Shown piece after piece: positions 26,027 through 34,193 of a stretch of DNA of 43,966 bases. How positions within the stretch are numbered: the stretch's first letter is position 1; each line of letters begins with the position of its first letter. This DNA is from Bacilli bacterium. GTDB lineage: Bacteria > Bacillota_I > Bacilli_A > RF39 > UBA660. A program made the position numbers and the translations under genes. The notes beneath the pieces were generated by a model. That model was given only the letters and a program-made list of their open reading frames with translations. It was not told the origin of the DNA and did not search any database. Location of the stretch: contig JAFQTN010000002.1 in assembly GCA_017409025.1 (NCBI GenBank), forward strand, positions 1 to 43,966. The letters are read 5' to 3'.

Positions 26027-26491
26027 TTATTCAACCAAAACAAACTTAATCGTATCATCTTCTCTATATAAATTTAATATATTATCAACCACTTCTTTAA
26101 CCTCATATAAATCATCAGTATTACTTAAAATAATATCATATTCATTTTGTTTATCATTAAGTAATTCCGTTGATACATAATATTCTTCTACTTTTAAATT
26201 ATCATTATATAAACTTTTTATCTTATCTATATTATCTTCTTTTTTAGTTATACCAATAACACTCTTATAACCATCTTCATCTTTATAATAAATATAATTA
26301 TTTAAAGCATTTTCTTCCCTCATATTATCATAAGTTAAATATTCTCCATTTTGAATCAAATATATTTTCGAAGACTCTAAAGTATTTTCTATATCATCAC
26401 CATATACCCTATATACTAATTTAGCACAAACAAATCCACATATCATTGATACTACTAACGGAATAAATACTCCTTTAATCATTTTTTTCAT
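26027..26491 (-). CDS. Membrane-anchored protein with SPOR-like domain, 154 aa
   Basis: One N-terminal membrane segment (about 8-24) anchors an extracytoplasmic part. Residues 42-105 (IYLIQNGEYLTYDNM, then NNYIYYKDEDGYKSVIGIT) have the length and beta-alpha-beta pattern of SPOR domains. SPOR domains bind denuded peptidoglycan at division sites and in spore-related proteins. The similarity is judged by pattern only, so the family call is tentative. The ATG follows GGTGATG. It is downstream of the rimM-trmD group on the same strand but separated by about 70 bases and is followed by its own terminator. Confidence 0.65.
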   Translation of the reverse strand: MKKMIKGVFIPLVVSMICGFVCAKLVYRVYGDDIENTLESSKIYLIQNGEYLTYDNMREENALNNYIYYKDEDGYKSVIGITKKEDNIDKIKSLYNDNLKVEEYYVSTELLNDKQNEYDIILSNTDDLYEVKEVVDNILNLYREDDTIKFVLVE

Positions 26492-26560
26492 ATCATCACC
26501 ATCATAATGATATAATATTAATCTATAAAAAAATGTCGAAAAAAAAAGAAAAAGAATAAA

Positions 26561-27040
26561 TTATCTTCCTCTTCTAGTATTCATATTATAATCTTCTTCT
26601 CTATCCATATAGAAAAAGTTTTCTCTTTCTAAATCCCTAATCGTATACAATTTAAATCTTAGTTGATTAATAATTATCTGAATTTTCTTTAAAGTCAAAC
26701 TCTGATAAGTATTACCTAAATATTTAACATAATTATTAATTATCTGAAGTTTTAATTTTTCAGCATCCATCAAATTTCTTTTAATTCCACCCTCATCAGG
26801 ATTTCCATCTTCTTCAATTAATTTTAATTGTGATAATAAATAAGCTATTTTCTTATCAATCTTTTTTCTAATTATTTTCTCACTCATACTATCATTAATA
26901 AAAACTATTTTACTAACTTCGATTGAATCTTTTTTCTTAGCCTTTGGAGTAACTTTATATCCATCTATTTTATCATATTCAAAATAAACAACCTCATTAG
27001 ATTTCTCACTTCTAGATACACTATAACTTCTCTTATCCAT
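26561..27040 (-). CDS. Hypothetical helical protein after trmD, 159 aa
   Basis: Not recognised. The first 60 residues are charged, and the rest is predicted helical with many lysines and isoleucines (for example KKIAYLLSQLKLIEE) and an arginine-rich end. There is no export signal or membrane helix. The ATG at 27040 overlaps the end of trmD by 8 bases, with a GGTGAT site inside trmD, so translation is probably coupled. rplS, the usual gene after trmD, is not here. Confidence 0.72.
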   Translation of the reverse strand: MDKRSYSVSRSEKSNEVVYFEYDKIDGYKVTPKAKKKDSIEVSKIVFINDSMSEKIIRKKIDKKIAYLLSQLKLIEEDGNPDEGGIKRNLMDAEKLKLQIINNYVKYLGNTYQSLTLKKIQIIINQLRFKLYTIRDLERENFFYMDREEDYNMNTRRGR

Positions 27041-27710
27041 TATCATCACCCGAAACCAAATCTTTTCTATTTTGATTAGTTAATCTAATCTTTTCTTCTT
27101 GTCTATATTTTTCTATATTCTTATGATGTCCGGATAATAACACATCCGGAACTCTCATCCCTCTAAATTCTTCAGGTCTTGTATAATTAGGATAATCTAA
27201 ATATCCGTCATTAAAACTTTCACTATCTAAAGATGTTGATGTTATAACTCCTGGAATTAATCTTGTAACAGCATCTGTAATAACCATCGAAGGAACTTCT
27301 CCACCAGTTAATACATAATCTCCAATAGACATTTCCATATCAACAATTGTCTTAATTCTCTCATCAAATCCTTCATAGTGTCCACAAAGTAAAATTATAT
27401 GTTTTCTCTTTGATAAATCTATTGCCATATTTTGTTTAAATACCTGGCCAGATGGACTTAACATTATAACTACTGAATCATCAGTCCTAATAGCCTCAAC
27501 TGCTCTAAATATTGGTTCACACATTAAAACCATACCAGCACCGCCACCATAAGGATAATCATCTACTCTACCATGTTTATCTAATGAGTAATCTCTAAAA
27601 TTATGAACCCTAATATCTACTTTTCCTAAATCTCTAGCTCTTTTAATAATTGAAGTATTTAAAAATCCATCAAACATCTCTGGAAATAATGTAAGAATAT
27701 CTATTTTCAT
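27033..27710 (-). CDS. trmD: tRNA (guanine-N1)-methyltransferase TrmD
   Basis: TrmD makes m1G37 in tRNAs with G36, which prevents frameshifting. The 226-residue protein begins MKIDILTLFPEMF and has the trefoil-knot SAM-binding motifs LCGHYEGFDERI and SIGDYVLTGGE, plus the C-terminal PNYTRPEEFRG and LLSGHH segments. The ATG at 27710 follows GAGGTGA by 6 bases; an in-frame start at 27740 would overlap rimM and has no better site. It follows rimM by 13 bases in the usual rimM-trmD order. Confidence 0.97.
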   Translation of the reverse strand: MKIDILTLFPEMFDGFLNTSIIKRARDLGKVDIRVHNFRDYSLDKHGRVDDYPYGGGAGMVLMCEPIFRAVEAIRTDDSVVIMLSPSGQVFKQNMAIDLSKRKHIILLCGHYEGFDERIKTIVDMEMSIGDYVLTGGEVPSMVITDAVTRLIPGVITSTSLDSESFNDGYLDYPNYTRPEEFRGMRVPDVLLSGHHKNIEKYRQEEKIRLTNQNRKDLVSGDDNG

Positions 27711-27723
27711 AATTTTCACCTCA

Positions 27724-28218
27724 CTAATCAAATAACCCAACTATATTTTTTACATGCATTTCTTTCTTTTCTAAATCTATGTCTATTATTATATCAAAAT
27801 TATAAGGAACAAGATAGTTCTTTTTATCATTTTCTATAACTAATATTTCATTAACTGAATGTTTTTCTATCTTTTTTACTCTTCCTAATAACCTATCTTC
27901 AACATAAACATTAAGACCAATTATATCTTCATCTAAATATTCACCTTCATTAAGTACTAAATCTTCTTTATTTATAAAGATATATTCACCCTTATATTTA
28001 AGTATTTCATTAATATTATTATACCCATTCATAGTAATCATATCAAATATCTTATGATATCTATAACTATTAATCTCTTCACATACCTTATCTTTACCAA
28101 TATATACTTTCATACCTTCTTTAAATACTCTATCTTTGTACTTAAATGAAGATAATATTCTAACTTCACCCTTTAATCCATGTGTATTAACTATTTTCCC
28201 TAATAAAACATATTTCAT
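27724..28218 (-). CDS. rimM: Ribosome maturation factor RimM
   Basis: RimM helps mature the 30S subunit head by binding uS19. The 164-residue protein has the N-terminal LLGKIVNTHGLKGEVRI signature and a C-terminal PRC-barrel (EDIIGLNVYVEDRLLGRVKK, then YLVPYNFDIIIDIDLEKK). The start overlaps the preceding stop (ATGA), with GAGGTG about 8 bases upstream. rpsP, normally just upstream of rimM, is replaced here by an RNA methyltransferase gene. Confidence 0.95.
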   Translation of the reverse strand: MKYVLLGKIVNTHGLKGEVRILSSFKYKDRVFKEGMKVYIGKDKVCEEINSYRYHKIFDMITMNGYNNINEILKYKGEYIFINKEDLVLNEGEYLDEDIIGLNVYVEDRLLGRVKKIEKHSVNEILVIENDKKNYLVPYNFDIIIDIDLEKKEMHVKNIVGLFD

Positions 28219-28937
28219 TTATTATTCACCTCATACATAAGTATTGAAGCAGCTACTGATGCATTTAAGCTCTCACATTCACTATTCATAGAAATATATA
28301 TAAATTTATCACATAATTTCTTTATATTATCAGATATTCCTCTACCCTCATTACCAATTACTAAAACTATTTTAGAAGGAATATCTTCTTCTTTTATATT
28401 ATTTCCATTTGATACATCAGTTCCATATACTGTATATCCATCTAATTCACTAAGAAATAATTCTATATCTCTAATCAAAACATTTTGATTAAATAACATC
28501 CCCTTAGTACTACGAATAACCTTAGGATTATATAAATCTACAGTATTCTTACTAAGAACTACTGTATCAAAATTAAATGCTACCGAACTTCTAATTATAG
28601 TACCCAAATTACCTGGATCTTGAATATTATCTAAAACAATAATCCTATTTCCTATATTATTTTCATCTCTCTTATAACATACTGCATAATATTCACTAAT
28701 ACTCTCCATATCACTTATCTTTTTCATTACATCATAACTAACATAAGTAACAGGTATATCCATATTAACATCTGTACCTTCTAATACATATAATTCTTTA
28801 ATAATATTATTTTTATATGCTTCTAAAGCTATATCATAACCCTCTACAAAAAACAGATTATTATTATCACGATATTTCTTATCTTTAAGTTTTACTAATT
28901 CTTTAACTCTATCATTATTTAAAGATGTAATTAACAT
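28215..28937 (-). CDS. TrmH/SpoU-family RNA 2'-O-methyltransferase
   Basis: A 240-residue SPOUT enzyme: a short N-terminal substrate-binding domain (FFVEGYDIALEA) and a knotted SAM-binding domain with motifs LDNIQDPGNLGTIIRSS, VLVIGNEGRGIS and SLNASVAASILMYE. These are typical of RlmB/YsgA-type 23S rRNA or tRNA methyltransferases; the exact target cannot be told from sequence. It is the first gene of a unit with rimM and trmD (4-base overlap with rimM). The ATG follows GGTGAT. The stop is TGA. Confidence 0.92.
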   Translation of the reverse strand: MLITSLNNDRVKELVKLKDKKYRDNNNLFFVEGYDIALEAYKNNIIKELYVLEGTDVNMDIPVTYVSYDVMKKISDMESISEYYAVCYKRDENNIGNRIIVLDNIQDPGNLGTIIRSSVAFNFDTVVLSKNTVDLYNPKVIRSTKGMLFNQNVLIRDIELFLSELDGYTVYGTDVSNGNNIKEEDIPSKIVLVIGNEGRGISDNIKKLCDKFIYISMNSECESLNASVAASILMYEVNNK

Positions 28938-28977
28938 AATATCACCACTTCATCTAACTTAATTATACCATTACAAA

Positions 28978-29007
28978 AGAAAAAAAGAAACATTAAATAG
29001 TTTCTTT
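28978..29007 (-). terminator. Terminator after the DUF2207 gene
   Basis: An AAAGAAAC/GTTTCTTT stem followed by a T run on the minus strand, directly after the glycine-rich tail codons. Confidence 0.7.
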
Positions 29008-30686
29008 TAACGGCTTCCGCCTCCTCCTCCACCGAAGGAACCTCCACCTCCACCACTAGATGAAAATCCTCCACCACCAGATGAATAACTCTGTGCAGCA
29101 CTTCTAGCACTTGATGCAGCGGATACACTTCTTAAAGATATATGATTAACAAATAATAATGTATCATAATCAAAATTCTGACTATGCATTTCTTCAATTA
29201 CTTCAGGATACATATCTTTAAGTTGCTTAGAAACCTTATCAGCTATTCCAAATAAATATGCAAACATTAAATATTCATCCCAAAGTTTAACTTCCATCAC
29301 TTCTTTAGTATCCATCCTAGAAAATTCCTCTAGATACTTTTTCAAACCATATAATTCTACACTATCATTATATATCATATCATCCATTACATTTTTCTTT
29401 TTACATTCATTTTTATCAGTTCTTTTCCATATGTGTCCAGAATCTTTTAAAGAATTTATCGTATCATTTTCAATCCTAGTAAATACATTAAAAAATTTAT
29501 CATAGTTTTTCTTACACCATTTTTCAAATTCCTTAGTTTCTAGTAACCCGTCTTTACTAGCAGCTCTCATCATACTAAACAATTTAGTTTCCATTTCATT
29601 ATCAAAAGTAACATCTTTAGTTAAATCAATAACACTAGTATCTTTATTAAATACACCCTTCTTTTCATTCTTAAATATTATTTTATCATTTCTCAACCAT
29701 TTAAGAATAATAGCCCCCAAAATATTACCTTGTTTATATTCAAAATTATTTAATTTTATTAAAGTATTCGCATAATATATATCTTTATTACAAGGTATAT
29801 CTCTAAACATAGGAACATTACTTTTATCTATTTTCTTATTATTTTTATAACCATAACCATCTTCCAAAGCTTTTTTAATTCCAAAAACAGAAAAAACAAA
29901 AATTAATATACCTAAAATATTTTCAATAAATTCACCTATAATTATAAATACTTTATTAAAAAAATCACTCCAAAAAGTACCCTTTTCTGCTTTATTTAAA
30001 ACTTCATCAAATGTTTTAAAATCATCTACTGTATTATGTTTATTAGTAAAAGTACCTAAAGGAAATTTAGCAAGTAAAACAACATAATCATTATTCATAT
30101 CTCCATCTTCATCAGACATCTCTATCTTACCATTAGATACATAAGCATATCCTTCATATCCATATCCCCAAACATCTAATGTATCCGGAAACTCATAATA
30201 ACTAGATACAGTTACTGAAAATCTATCAAAATCAACATCAGTTAATTTATCAATTAAATTAAAATAAATAACTTGACTATCATCAGTAGAAAAAACAAAA
30301 TTAGATAAACTATAATTTAATACAAAAACATGTCTATTATAATCATACTTACCAAAACAAAGTTCTAAACCATCACTAGTATAATTAATTCCATAATATC
30401 CTCTTTTTTGAATAAGTGATTCATCAATATTCCAATTCTTATAAGTAAGATTTTTCCCATCCATTATAACACTAAAATTAGATAACTTAGAATTACCTAG
30501 ATTATTCATAACTTTATACCATTCAGTTCCATCAGTTCCATCTACATCCCAAGTCTCCGTTATATTAGCACTACCATCTTCATTTAAATAAATATCAATA
30601 TCAATACTATGTATTTTATTTGATGCATTAACAGACATTGGTACCATCAACATTAACGAAATAATCAATAAATATATTTTTTTCAT
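29007..30686 (-). CDS. DUF2207 membrane protein with glycine-rich C terminus
   Basis: A signal peptide (about 1-21, ending SVNA) precedes an extracytoplasmic beta-rich DUF2207 domain (SIDIDIYLNEDGSANITETW near the start). One or two membrane helices lie around residues 245-272, then a cytoplasmic domain and a glycine/serine tail (GGGGG...SFGGGGGG) like the tails of TPM/YgcG-type proteins. The family has no defined biochemical role but is repeatedly found beside LemA, as here (LemA is encoded two genes upstream). The ATG follows AGGAGG. A second long frame over the glycine codons (28931-29128) is not a gene. Confidence 0.88.
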   Translation of the reverse strand: MKKIYLLIISLMLMVPMSVNASNKIHSIDIDIYLNEDGSANITETWDVDGTDGTEWYKVMNNLGNSKLSNFSVIMDGKNLTYKNWNIDESLIQKRGYYGINYTSDGLELCFGKYDYNRHVFVLNYSLSNFVFSTDDSQVIYFNLIDKLTDVDFDRFSVTVSSYYEFPDTLDVWGYGYEGYAYVSNGKIEMSDEDGDMNNDYVVLLAKFPLGTFTNKHNTVDDFKTFDEVLNKAEKGTFWSDFFNKVFIIIGEFIENILGILIFVFSVFGIKKALEDGYGYKNNKKIDKSNVPMFRDIPCNKDIYYANTLIKLNNFEYKQGNILGAIILKWLRNDKIIFKNEKKGVFNKDTSVIDLTKDVTFDNEMETKLFSMMRAASKDGLLETKEFEKWCKKNYDKFFNVFTRIENDTINSLKDSGHIWKRTDKNECKKKNVMDDMIYNDSVELYGLKKYLEEFSRMDTKEVMEVKLWDEYLMFAYLFGIADKVSKQLKDMYPEVIEEMHSQNFDYDTLLFVNHISLRSVSAASSARSAAQSYSSGGGGFSSSGGGGGSFGGGGGGSR

Positions 30687-30758
30687 ACAATCCTCCTATT
30701 AACAATATAATTATATCATCATAAAAGAAAAAAAGAAATGAATATATTAATACATATT

Positions 30759-31385
30759 TCATTCTTTTAACATTTTTCTACATTCTTTATATTTAGGATA
30801 ATATTTATAAACAAAATTCCAAAATTCTTTAGAATGATTAGGATGTATAAAATGACTAAGTTCATGAACTATAACATAATCTAAACAACTTATATCATAC
30901 TTAGATAAATGATAGTTTAAAGTAACATTATGATTTCTAATATTACAAACTCCCCATCTACTAGTCATCTTCCTTATCTTTAAATTAGGTCTAGGTATTT
31001 TTTCTTCAAATATATTATACCAATAATCAAGTCTATCACTATATATATCTATAATCTTCTTATTTATATATTTATCTAAACATTTTTTATCTATTGCATA
31101 TATCTTATCACTAGTAATATCTATATCACTAAATCCATATATAACATCATATTTCTTACCAAAATAATAAAAATTATCATTCTTATCCATCTTTTTAGAA
31201 TCTTTATTAATCATCTGAATAATACTTTTTTTATTATCCATAATAAGTTTTATAATACTATTCTTATTAGTTAAATAATTCGTGGTAACAACTATTTTAC
31301 CATCCTTAACCCTAACATAAGTATTTCGATTATTCTTTTTAATTATTTCAACATCATAAATATTACCATCAATCTCTATTTGCAT
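30759..31385 (-). CDS. YgjP/DUF45-type zinc metallopeptidase
   Basis: A 208-residue soluble protein. The C-terminal motif YVIVHELSHFIHPNHSKEFW supplies HELxH and a downstream glutamate/histidine region as in YgjP/WSS1-like (SprT-related) zinc peptidases. Upstream is the typical MTSRWGVCN (substrate-groove) segment and a CNIRNHNVTLNYHL stretch. The start at 31385 follows GGGGG by 4 bases; a longer in-frame start is within the intergenic hairpin. It lies between lemA and the DUF2207 gene. Confidence 0.9.
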   Translation of the reverse strand: MQIEIDGNIYDVEIIKKNNRNTYVRVKDGKIVVTTNYLTNKNSIIKLIMDNKKSIIQMINKDSKKMDKNDNFYYFGKKYDVIYGFSDIDITSDKIYAIDKKCLDKYINKKIIDIYSDRLDYWYNIFEEKIPRPNLKIRKMTSRWGVCNIRNHNVTLNYHLSKYDISCLDYVIVHELSHFIHPNHSKEFWNFVYKYYPKYKECRKMLKE

Positions 31386-31391
31386 AATTCC

Positions 31392-31420
31392 CCCTAAAGA
31401 AAAAGACAACTAAATTGTCT
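31392..31420 (-). terminator. Terminator or attenuator after lemA
   Basis: An AGACAA/TTGTCT stem with a T-rich tail on the minus strand, covering the lemA stop and the space before the peptidase gene. Read-through could still supply the downstream genes. Confidence 0.6.
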
Positions 31421-31982
31421 AAAATTTAACTTTTGGTGTTGCTTTTTCACTTTCAGATGCTTCAAAATATTCATATCTCTTAAATCCAAAGATACTAGCT
31501 ACAATATTTGAAGGAAACATCTCAACTAAATCATTAAAAGTCATTGCTGTATCATTATAAAATTGTCTAGCATAAGTAATCTTATCTTCAGTATCTTTTA
31601 AATCACTTTGTAAAGATAAAAAGTTTTCATTAGCTTTTAATTCAGGATAAGCTTCAGATAATGCAAATAATTTATTTAATGCACCAGTAAGTTGATTTTC
31701 AGCTTCAATCTTATCATTAACGCTTGTAGCACTAACTGACTTATTTCTAGCTTCAACTACTTCTTTAAAAGTATCCTTTTCATGTTTAGCATATCCTTTA
31801 ACAGTTTCAACTAAATTTGGAATTAAATCAGCTCTTCTTTTTAATTGAACATCAATTTGACTCCACTGATTTTTAACCTTATTTCTAGCATTTACAAGTC
31901 TGTTGTATACACCTATCACATAAAATGCTAAAAAAAGTAATAATCCAACAATAATAATTATAATAATTGTACTAAGTTCCAT
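31419..31982 (-). CDS. lemA: LemA family membrane protein
   Basis: LemA proteins have one N-terminal membrane helix (about residues 4-24) and a cytoplasmic helical bundle. The signatures seen are YNRLVNARNKVKNQWSQIDV, QLKRRADLIPNLVETVKGYA, and near the end KITYARQFYNDTAMTFND followed by FPSNIVASIFGFK. Length (187) is normal. The role is unknown in most bacteria. It has a strong AGGAGG site and is divergent from sspI. Confidence 0.95.
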   Translation of the reverse strand: MELSTIIIIIIVGLLLFLAFYVIGVYNRLVNARNKVKNQWSQIDVQLKRRADLIPNLVETVKGYAKHEKDTFKEVVEARNKSVSATSVNDKIEAENQLTGALNKLFALSEAYPELKANENFLSLQSDLKDTEDKITYARQFYNDTAMTFNDLVEMFPSNIVASIFGFKRYEYFEASESEKATPKVKF

Positions 31983-32017
31983 ATCATCTATCCTCCTAAA
32001 ATAATTATACCATAATT

Positions 32018-32047
32018 TTATAAATTTAATAGTATTTTTTCATATTA
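32018..32047 (+). promoter_or_regulatory. Possible sigma-G-like promoter of sspI
   Basis: CATATTA (32041-32047), preceded after 18 bases by TTATA (32018-32022), loosely resembles sporulation sigma-G promoters. It is proposed because sspI is forespore-expressed in Bacillus; in this AT-rich DNA it could be chance. Confidence 0.25.
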
Positions 32048-32075
32048 TTGGTAAATAATATATCTAGGTGATAAA

Positions 32076-32300
32076 ATGACAGATATCGATATAAGAAAAT
32101 ATATCATAGAAAATTTTAAAGATGATAATGCAGAAAAAATTAAAGATTCAATTGAAACAACAATCAAATCAAAAGATGAAGATGCTCTAATAGGACTAGG
32201 TGTATTGTTTGAGCTTCTTTGGTCTAAATTAACTGAAGAAGAAAAACAAAAAAATCTAGATAATATTAGACAAAGTATAAAAAATCTAGCACAAAACTAG
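32076..32300 (+). CDS. sspI: Small acid-soluble spore protein SspI-like
   Basis: A 74-residue protein with the SspI pattern: an N-terminal IRKYIIEN, a middle IKDSIETTIKSKDEDALIGL, the hallmark GLGVLFELLWSKL, and a short charged helical C terminus. In Bacillus, SspI is a minor forespore protein made under sigma-G; its mechanism is not well known. Its presence suggests a spore-forming or recently spore-forming lineage. An AGGTGAT site precedes the ATG and the stop codon lies inside a terminator stem. The gene stands alone, divergent from lemA. Confidence 0.85.
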   Translation: MTDIDIRKYIIENFKDDNAEKIKDSIETTIKSKDEDALIGLGVLFELLWSKLTEEEKQKNLDNIRQSIKNLAQN

Positions 32301-32308
32301 ATTTTTTT
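32281..32308 (+). terminator. Terminator containing the sspI stop codon
   Basis: The stem AAATCTAG/CTAGATTT is followed by seven T. The TAG stop at 32298-32300 lies in the 3' arm. Confidence 0.8.
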
Positions 32309-32336
32309 ATTTATTATATATTAATTAAATTACATT

Positions 32337-32368
32337 AAAACAGTAAAATAAACGTATAACTGTTTTTT
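32337..32368 (+). terminator. Second hairpin with T run after sspI
   Basis: The stem AAAACAGT/ACTGTTTT, with a 14-base loop and a T run, lies 30 bases after the first terminator and before the exchanger promoter. It looks like a tandem back-up terminator. Confidence 0.5.
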
Positions 32369-32382
32369 TATTTATTAACAGA

Positions 32383-32411
32383 TTGAAAATAATTAAACTT
32401 TTTGTTATTAT
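32383..32411 (+). promoter_or_regulatory. Promoter of the exchanger gene
   Basis: TTGAAA (32383-32388) and TATTAT (32406-32411) with 17-base spacing, 24 bases before the ATG. Confidence 0.5.
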
Positions 32412-32435
32412 TATGATAGATATGAGTGTGATTTT

Positions 32436-33377
32436 ATGATAACAGATATAATTTTTATAATATTAGGTTTCATTATATTAATTAAGGGAGCAGATTTATT
32501 TATTGACGGAATATCATCAACTGCCATTAACTTAAAAATTGCTAAAATAATAATTTCCCTAACAATCGTAGCATTTGGAACTAGTGCTCCTGAATTAGCT
32601 ATATCTATCCAAGGAATGCTTAATGGAAATGGTAGCCTTGTTTTAGCAAATGTTATAGGTAGTACTATAGTAAATACTATGTTAGTAATCGGATTAGCAG
32701 CTTTAGTAAGACCAATTAAAGTTCAAAACGAAACTGTAAAAAGACAACTACCACTACATTTAATAACTATAATTATATTTTCATTATTATATCTACTAGG
32801 AAACGGTATATCAAGAGCAGATGGATTAATTTTAATTCTTATGTTTACCGGTTTCTTAATATATATTATTAAATTTATGAAGAAAAAAAATTCATGGTTC
32901 GAAAAAAAAGAAAAACCAAAATGGAAAATATCTACTTCAATAATTTTTAGTATAATTGGATTAATAGCAATATTCTTAGGAAGTAACTTAGCAGTAAATA
33001 ACTGTACTGATTTAGCACATAAACTAGGAATTAGCGAAAAATTAATCACTATGGTAGTTTTAGTTATTGGAACTAGTGCTCCAGAAATAACTCTTGCTAT
33101 AGCATCTGCTAAGAAAAAAGAATTTGATATCATACTAGGAAATATTATTGGAACAAATATCTTTAATATTGGATTTGTCCTTGGATTACCAGTTTTATTA
33201 TTTGGTTCAGTAACCTCAATCGATTTTACTTTAATAGACATGGTTCTAATATCATTAGCAGGAATTATCGTATATGAATTTTCTAAAGACGATAAAATTA
33301 TATCTAAAAAAGAAGGCATCATCATGTTAACCGTATTTATTGAATACTATCTATATGTATTTGTCACTGGTTTATAA
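32436..33377 (+). CDS. Sodium/calcium exchanger (CaCA family, YrbG-like)
   Basis: A 313-residue membrane protein of ten helices made of two inverted halves. The ion-binding repeats are visible as AFGTSAPELAISIQG (about residue 47) and VIGTSAPEITLAIASA (about 213), each followed by GNxxGT/STxxN (ANVIGSTIVNT, GNIIGTNIFN). By family, it exports Ca2+ in exchange for Na+ (some members also K+). The centre has a short basic loop (KKKNSWFEKKEK). It has its own promoter and shares a bidirectional terminator with the convergent ABC permease gene. A Ca2+-type P-ATPase is encoded at 38106-40670, a second route for calcium efflux. Confidence 0.93.
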   Translation: MITDIIFIILGFIILIKGADLFIDGISSTAINLKIAKIIISLTIVAFGTSAPELAISIQGMLNGNGSLVLANVIGSTIVNTMLVIGLAALVRPIKVQNETVKRQLPLHLITIIIFSLLYLLGNGISRADGLILILMFTGFLIYIIKFMKKKNSWFEKKEKPKWKISTSIIFSIIGLIAIFLGSNLAVNNCTDLAHKLGISEKLITMVVLVIGTSAPEITLAIASAKKKEFDIILGNIIGTNIFNIGFVLGLPVLLFGSVTSIDFTLIDMVLISLAGIIVYEFSKDDKIISKKEGIIMLTVFIEYYLYVFVTGL

Positions 33378-33392
33378 ATTAAATCTTAAACA

Positions 33393-33430
33393 AAAAAAGT
33401 ACTAATTGTTTCTAATTAGTACTTTTTCTA
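33393..33430. terminator. Bidirectional terminator between the exchanger and the ABC permease gene
   Basis: A perfect 14-base stem (33395-33408 with 33415-33428) flanked by A and T runs on both sides. It includes the permease stop codon. Confidence 0.9.
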
Positions 33431-34193
33431 TATAGACAACCATTACATACATTACATAAGATACCACTAAAAGAATTATTATTCCACCAAACACTAAATT
33501 TAAATTAAATACCTGTGAGCCATAATTAATTAAATAACCAATACCCTCTTTAGATACTAAAAATTCTCCCATAATAACACCAATAAGTGACATACTAACA
33601 TTTATTTTTAAACTATTAACTATAACATGATAATTACCTGGAATTACTAAATAAATAAGAATTTGCCACTTACTAGCATTAAAACTTCTAAGTAATTTTA
33701 TTTTGTTTTTATCAGTACTAATAAATCCATTATAAACATTAGAAATAGTAACTATCAAAGATATAAGCAATGCCATAATTATAATTGAATTAATATTAGC
33801 ACCAAAAATTATAATTATAATAGGTCCTAAAGCTACTTTAGGTAAACTATTAATAACTGTTAAATAAGGATCTATTACTTTAAATAAAAACTTACTATAC
33901 CAAAGTATTATAGCTATAATTGTACCAAGTATTGTAGCTAAAGAAAAACTAATAAATGTCTCATATACAGTAACCCAAATATGATTAAATAAATTTCCTT
34001 CTTGATATAAACTATATATCGTCTTAAATGCTTTACTTGGAGAAGAATATATAAAAGAATTAATAATATTATTACTAGATAAATATTCCCATATAAATAT
34101 AAAAGATACAATAATTATTATTTGACACATATGAACAAAAAATTTATTTAATCTTAATTTTCTTAAATATTCTTTATGTTCTCTATCATACAT
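33402..34193 (-). CDS. ABC transporter permease, SsuC/TauC/ThiX type
   Basis: A membrane protein of about 263 residues with six helices of the binding-protein-dependent transport family. The ATPase-contact loop is recognisable (LLRSFNASKWQILIYLVIPGN, an EAA-like region), followed by MGEFLVSKEGIGYLI. The ATG at 34193 overlaps the end of the ATPase gene by 8 bases; an upstream TTG at 34202 is possible. Together with the next two genes it forms an importer of nitrate/sulfonate/taurine/pyrimidine-precursor type. The substrate cannot be told from the sequence. Confidence 0.9.
   Translation of the reverse strand: MYDREHKEYLRKLRLNKFFVHMCQIIIIVSFIFIWEYLSSNNIINSFIYSSPSKAFKTIYSLYQEGNLFNHIWVTVYETFISFSLATILGTIIAIILWYSKFLFKVIDPYLTVINSLPKVALGPIIIIIFGANINSIIIMALLISLIVTISNVYNGFISTDKNKIKLLRSFNASKWQILIYLVIPGNYHVIVNSLKINVSMSLIGVIMGEFLVSKEGIGYLINYGSQVFNLNLVFGGIIILLVVSYVMYVMVVYIEKVLIRNN

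Noticed and set aside
28931-29128. A short valine/glutamate-rich reading frame on the minus strand
   Set aside because: It is the frame-shifted shadow of the glycine-codon-rich tail of the DUF2207 gene and has no ribosome-binding site.
32337-32368. A riboswitch or regulated attenuator for the exchanger gene
   Set aside because: The hairpin lies upstream of the best promoter for that gene and has no aptamer-like structure; a tandem terminator after sspI explains it.
32723-33325. A 200-codon open frame on the minus strand inside the exchanger gene
   Set aside because: The plus-strand frame encodes clear CaCA motifs; the opposite frame has no family features and no start signal.
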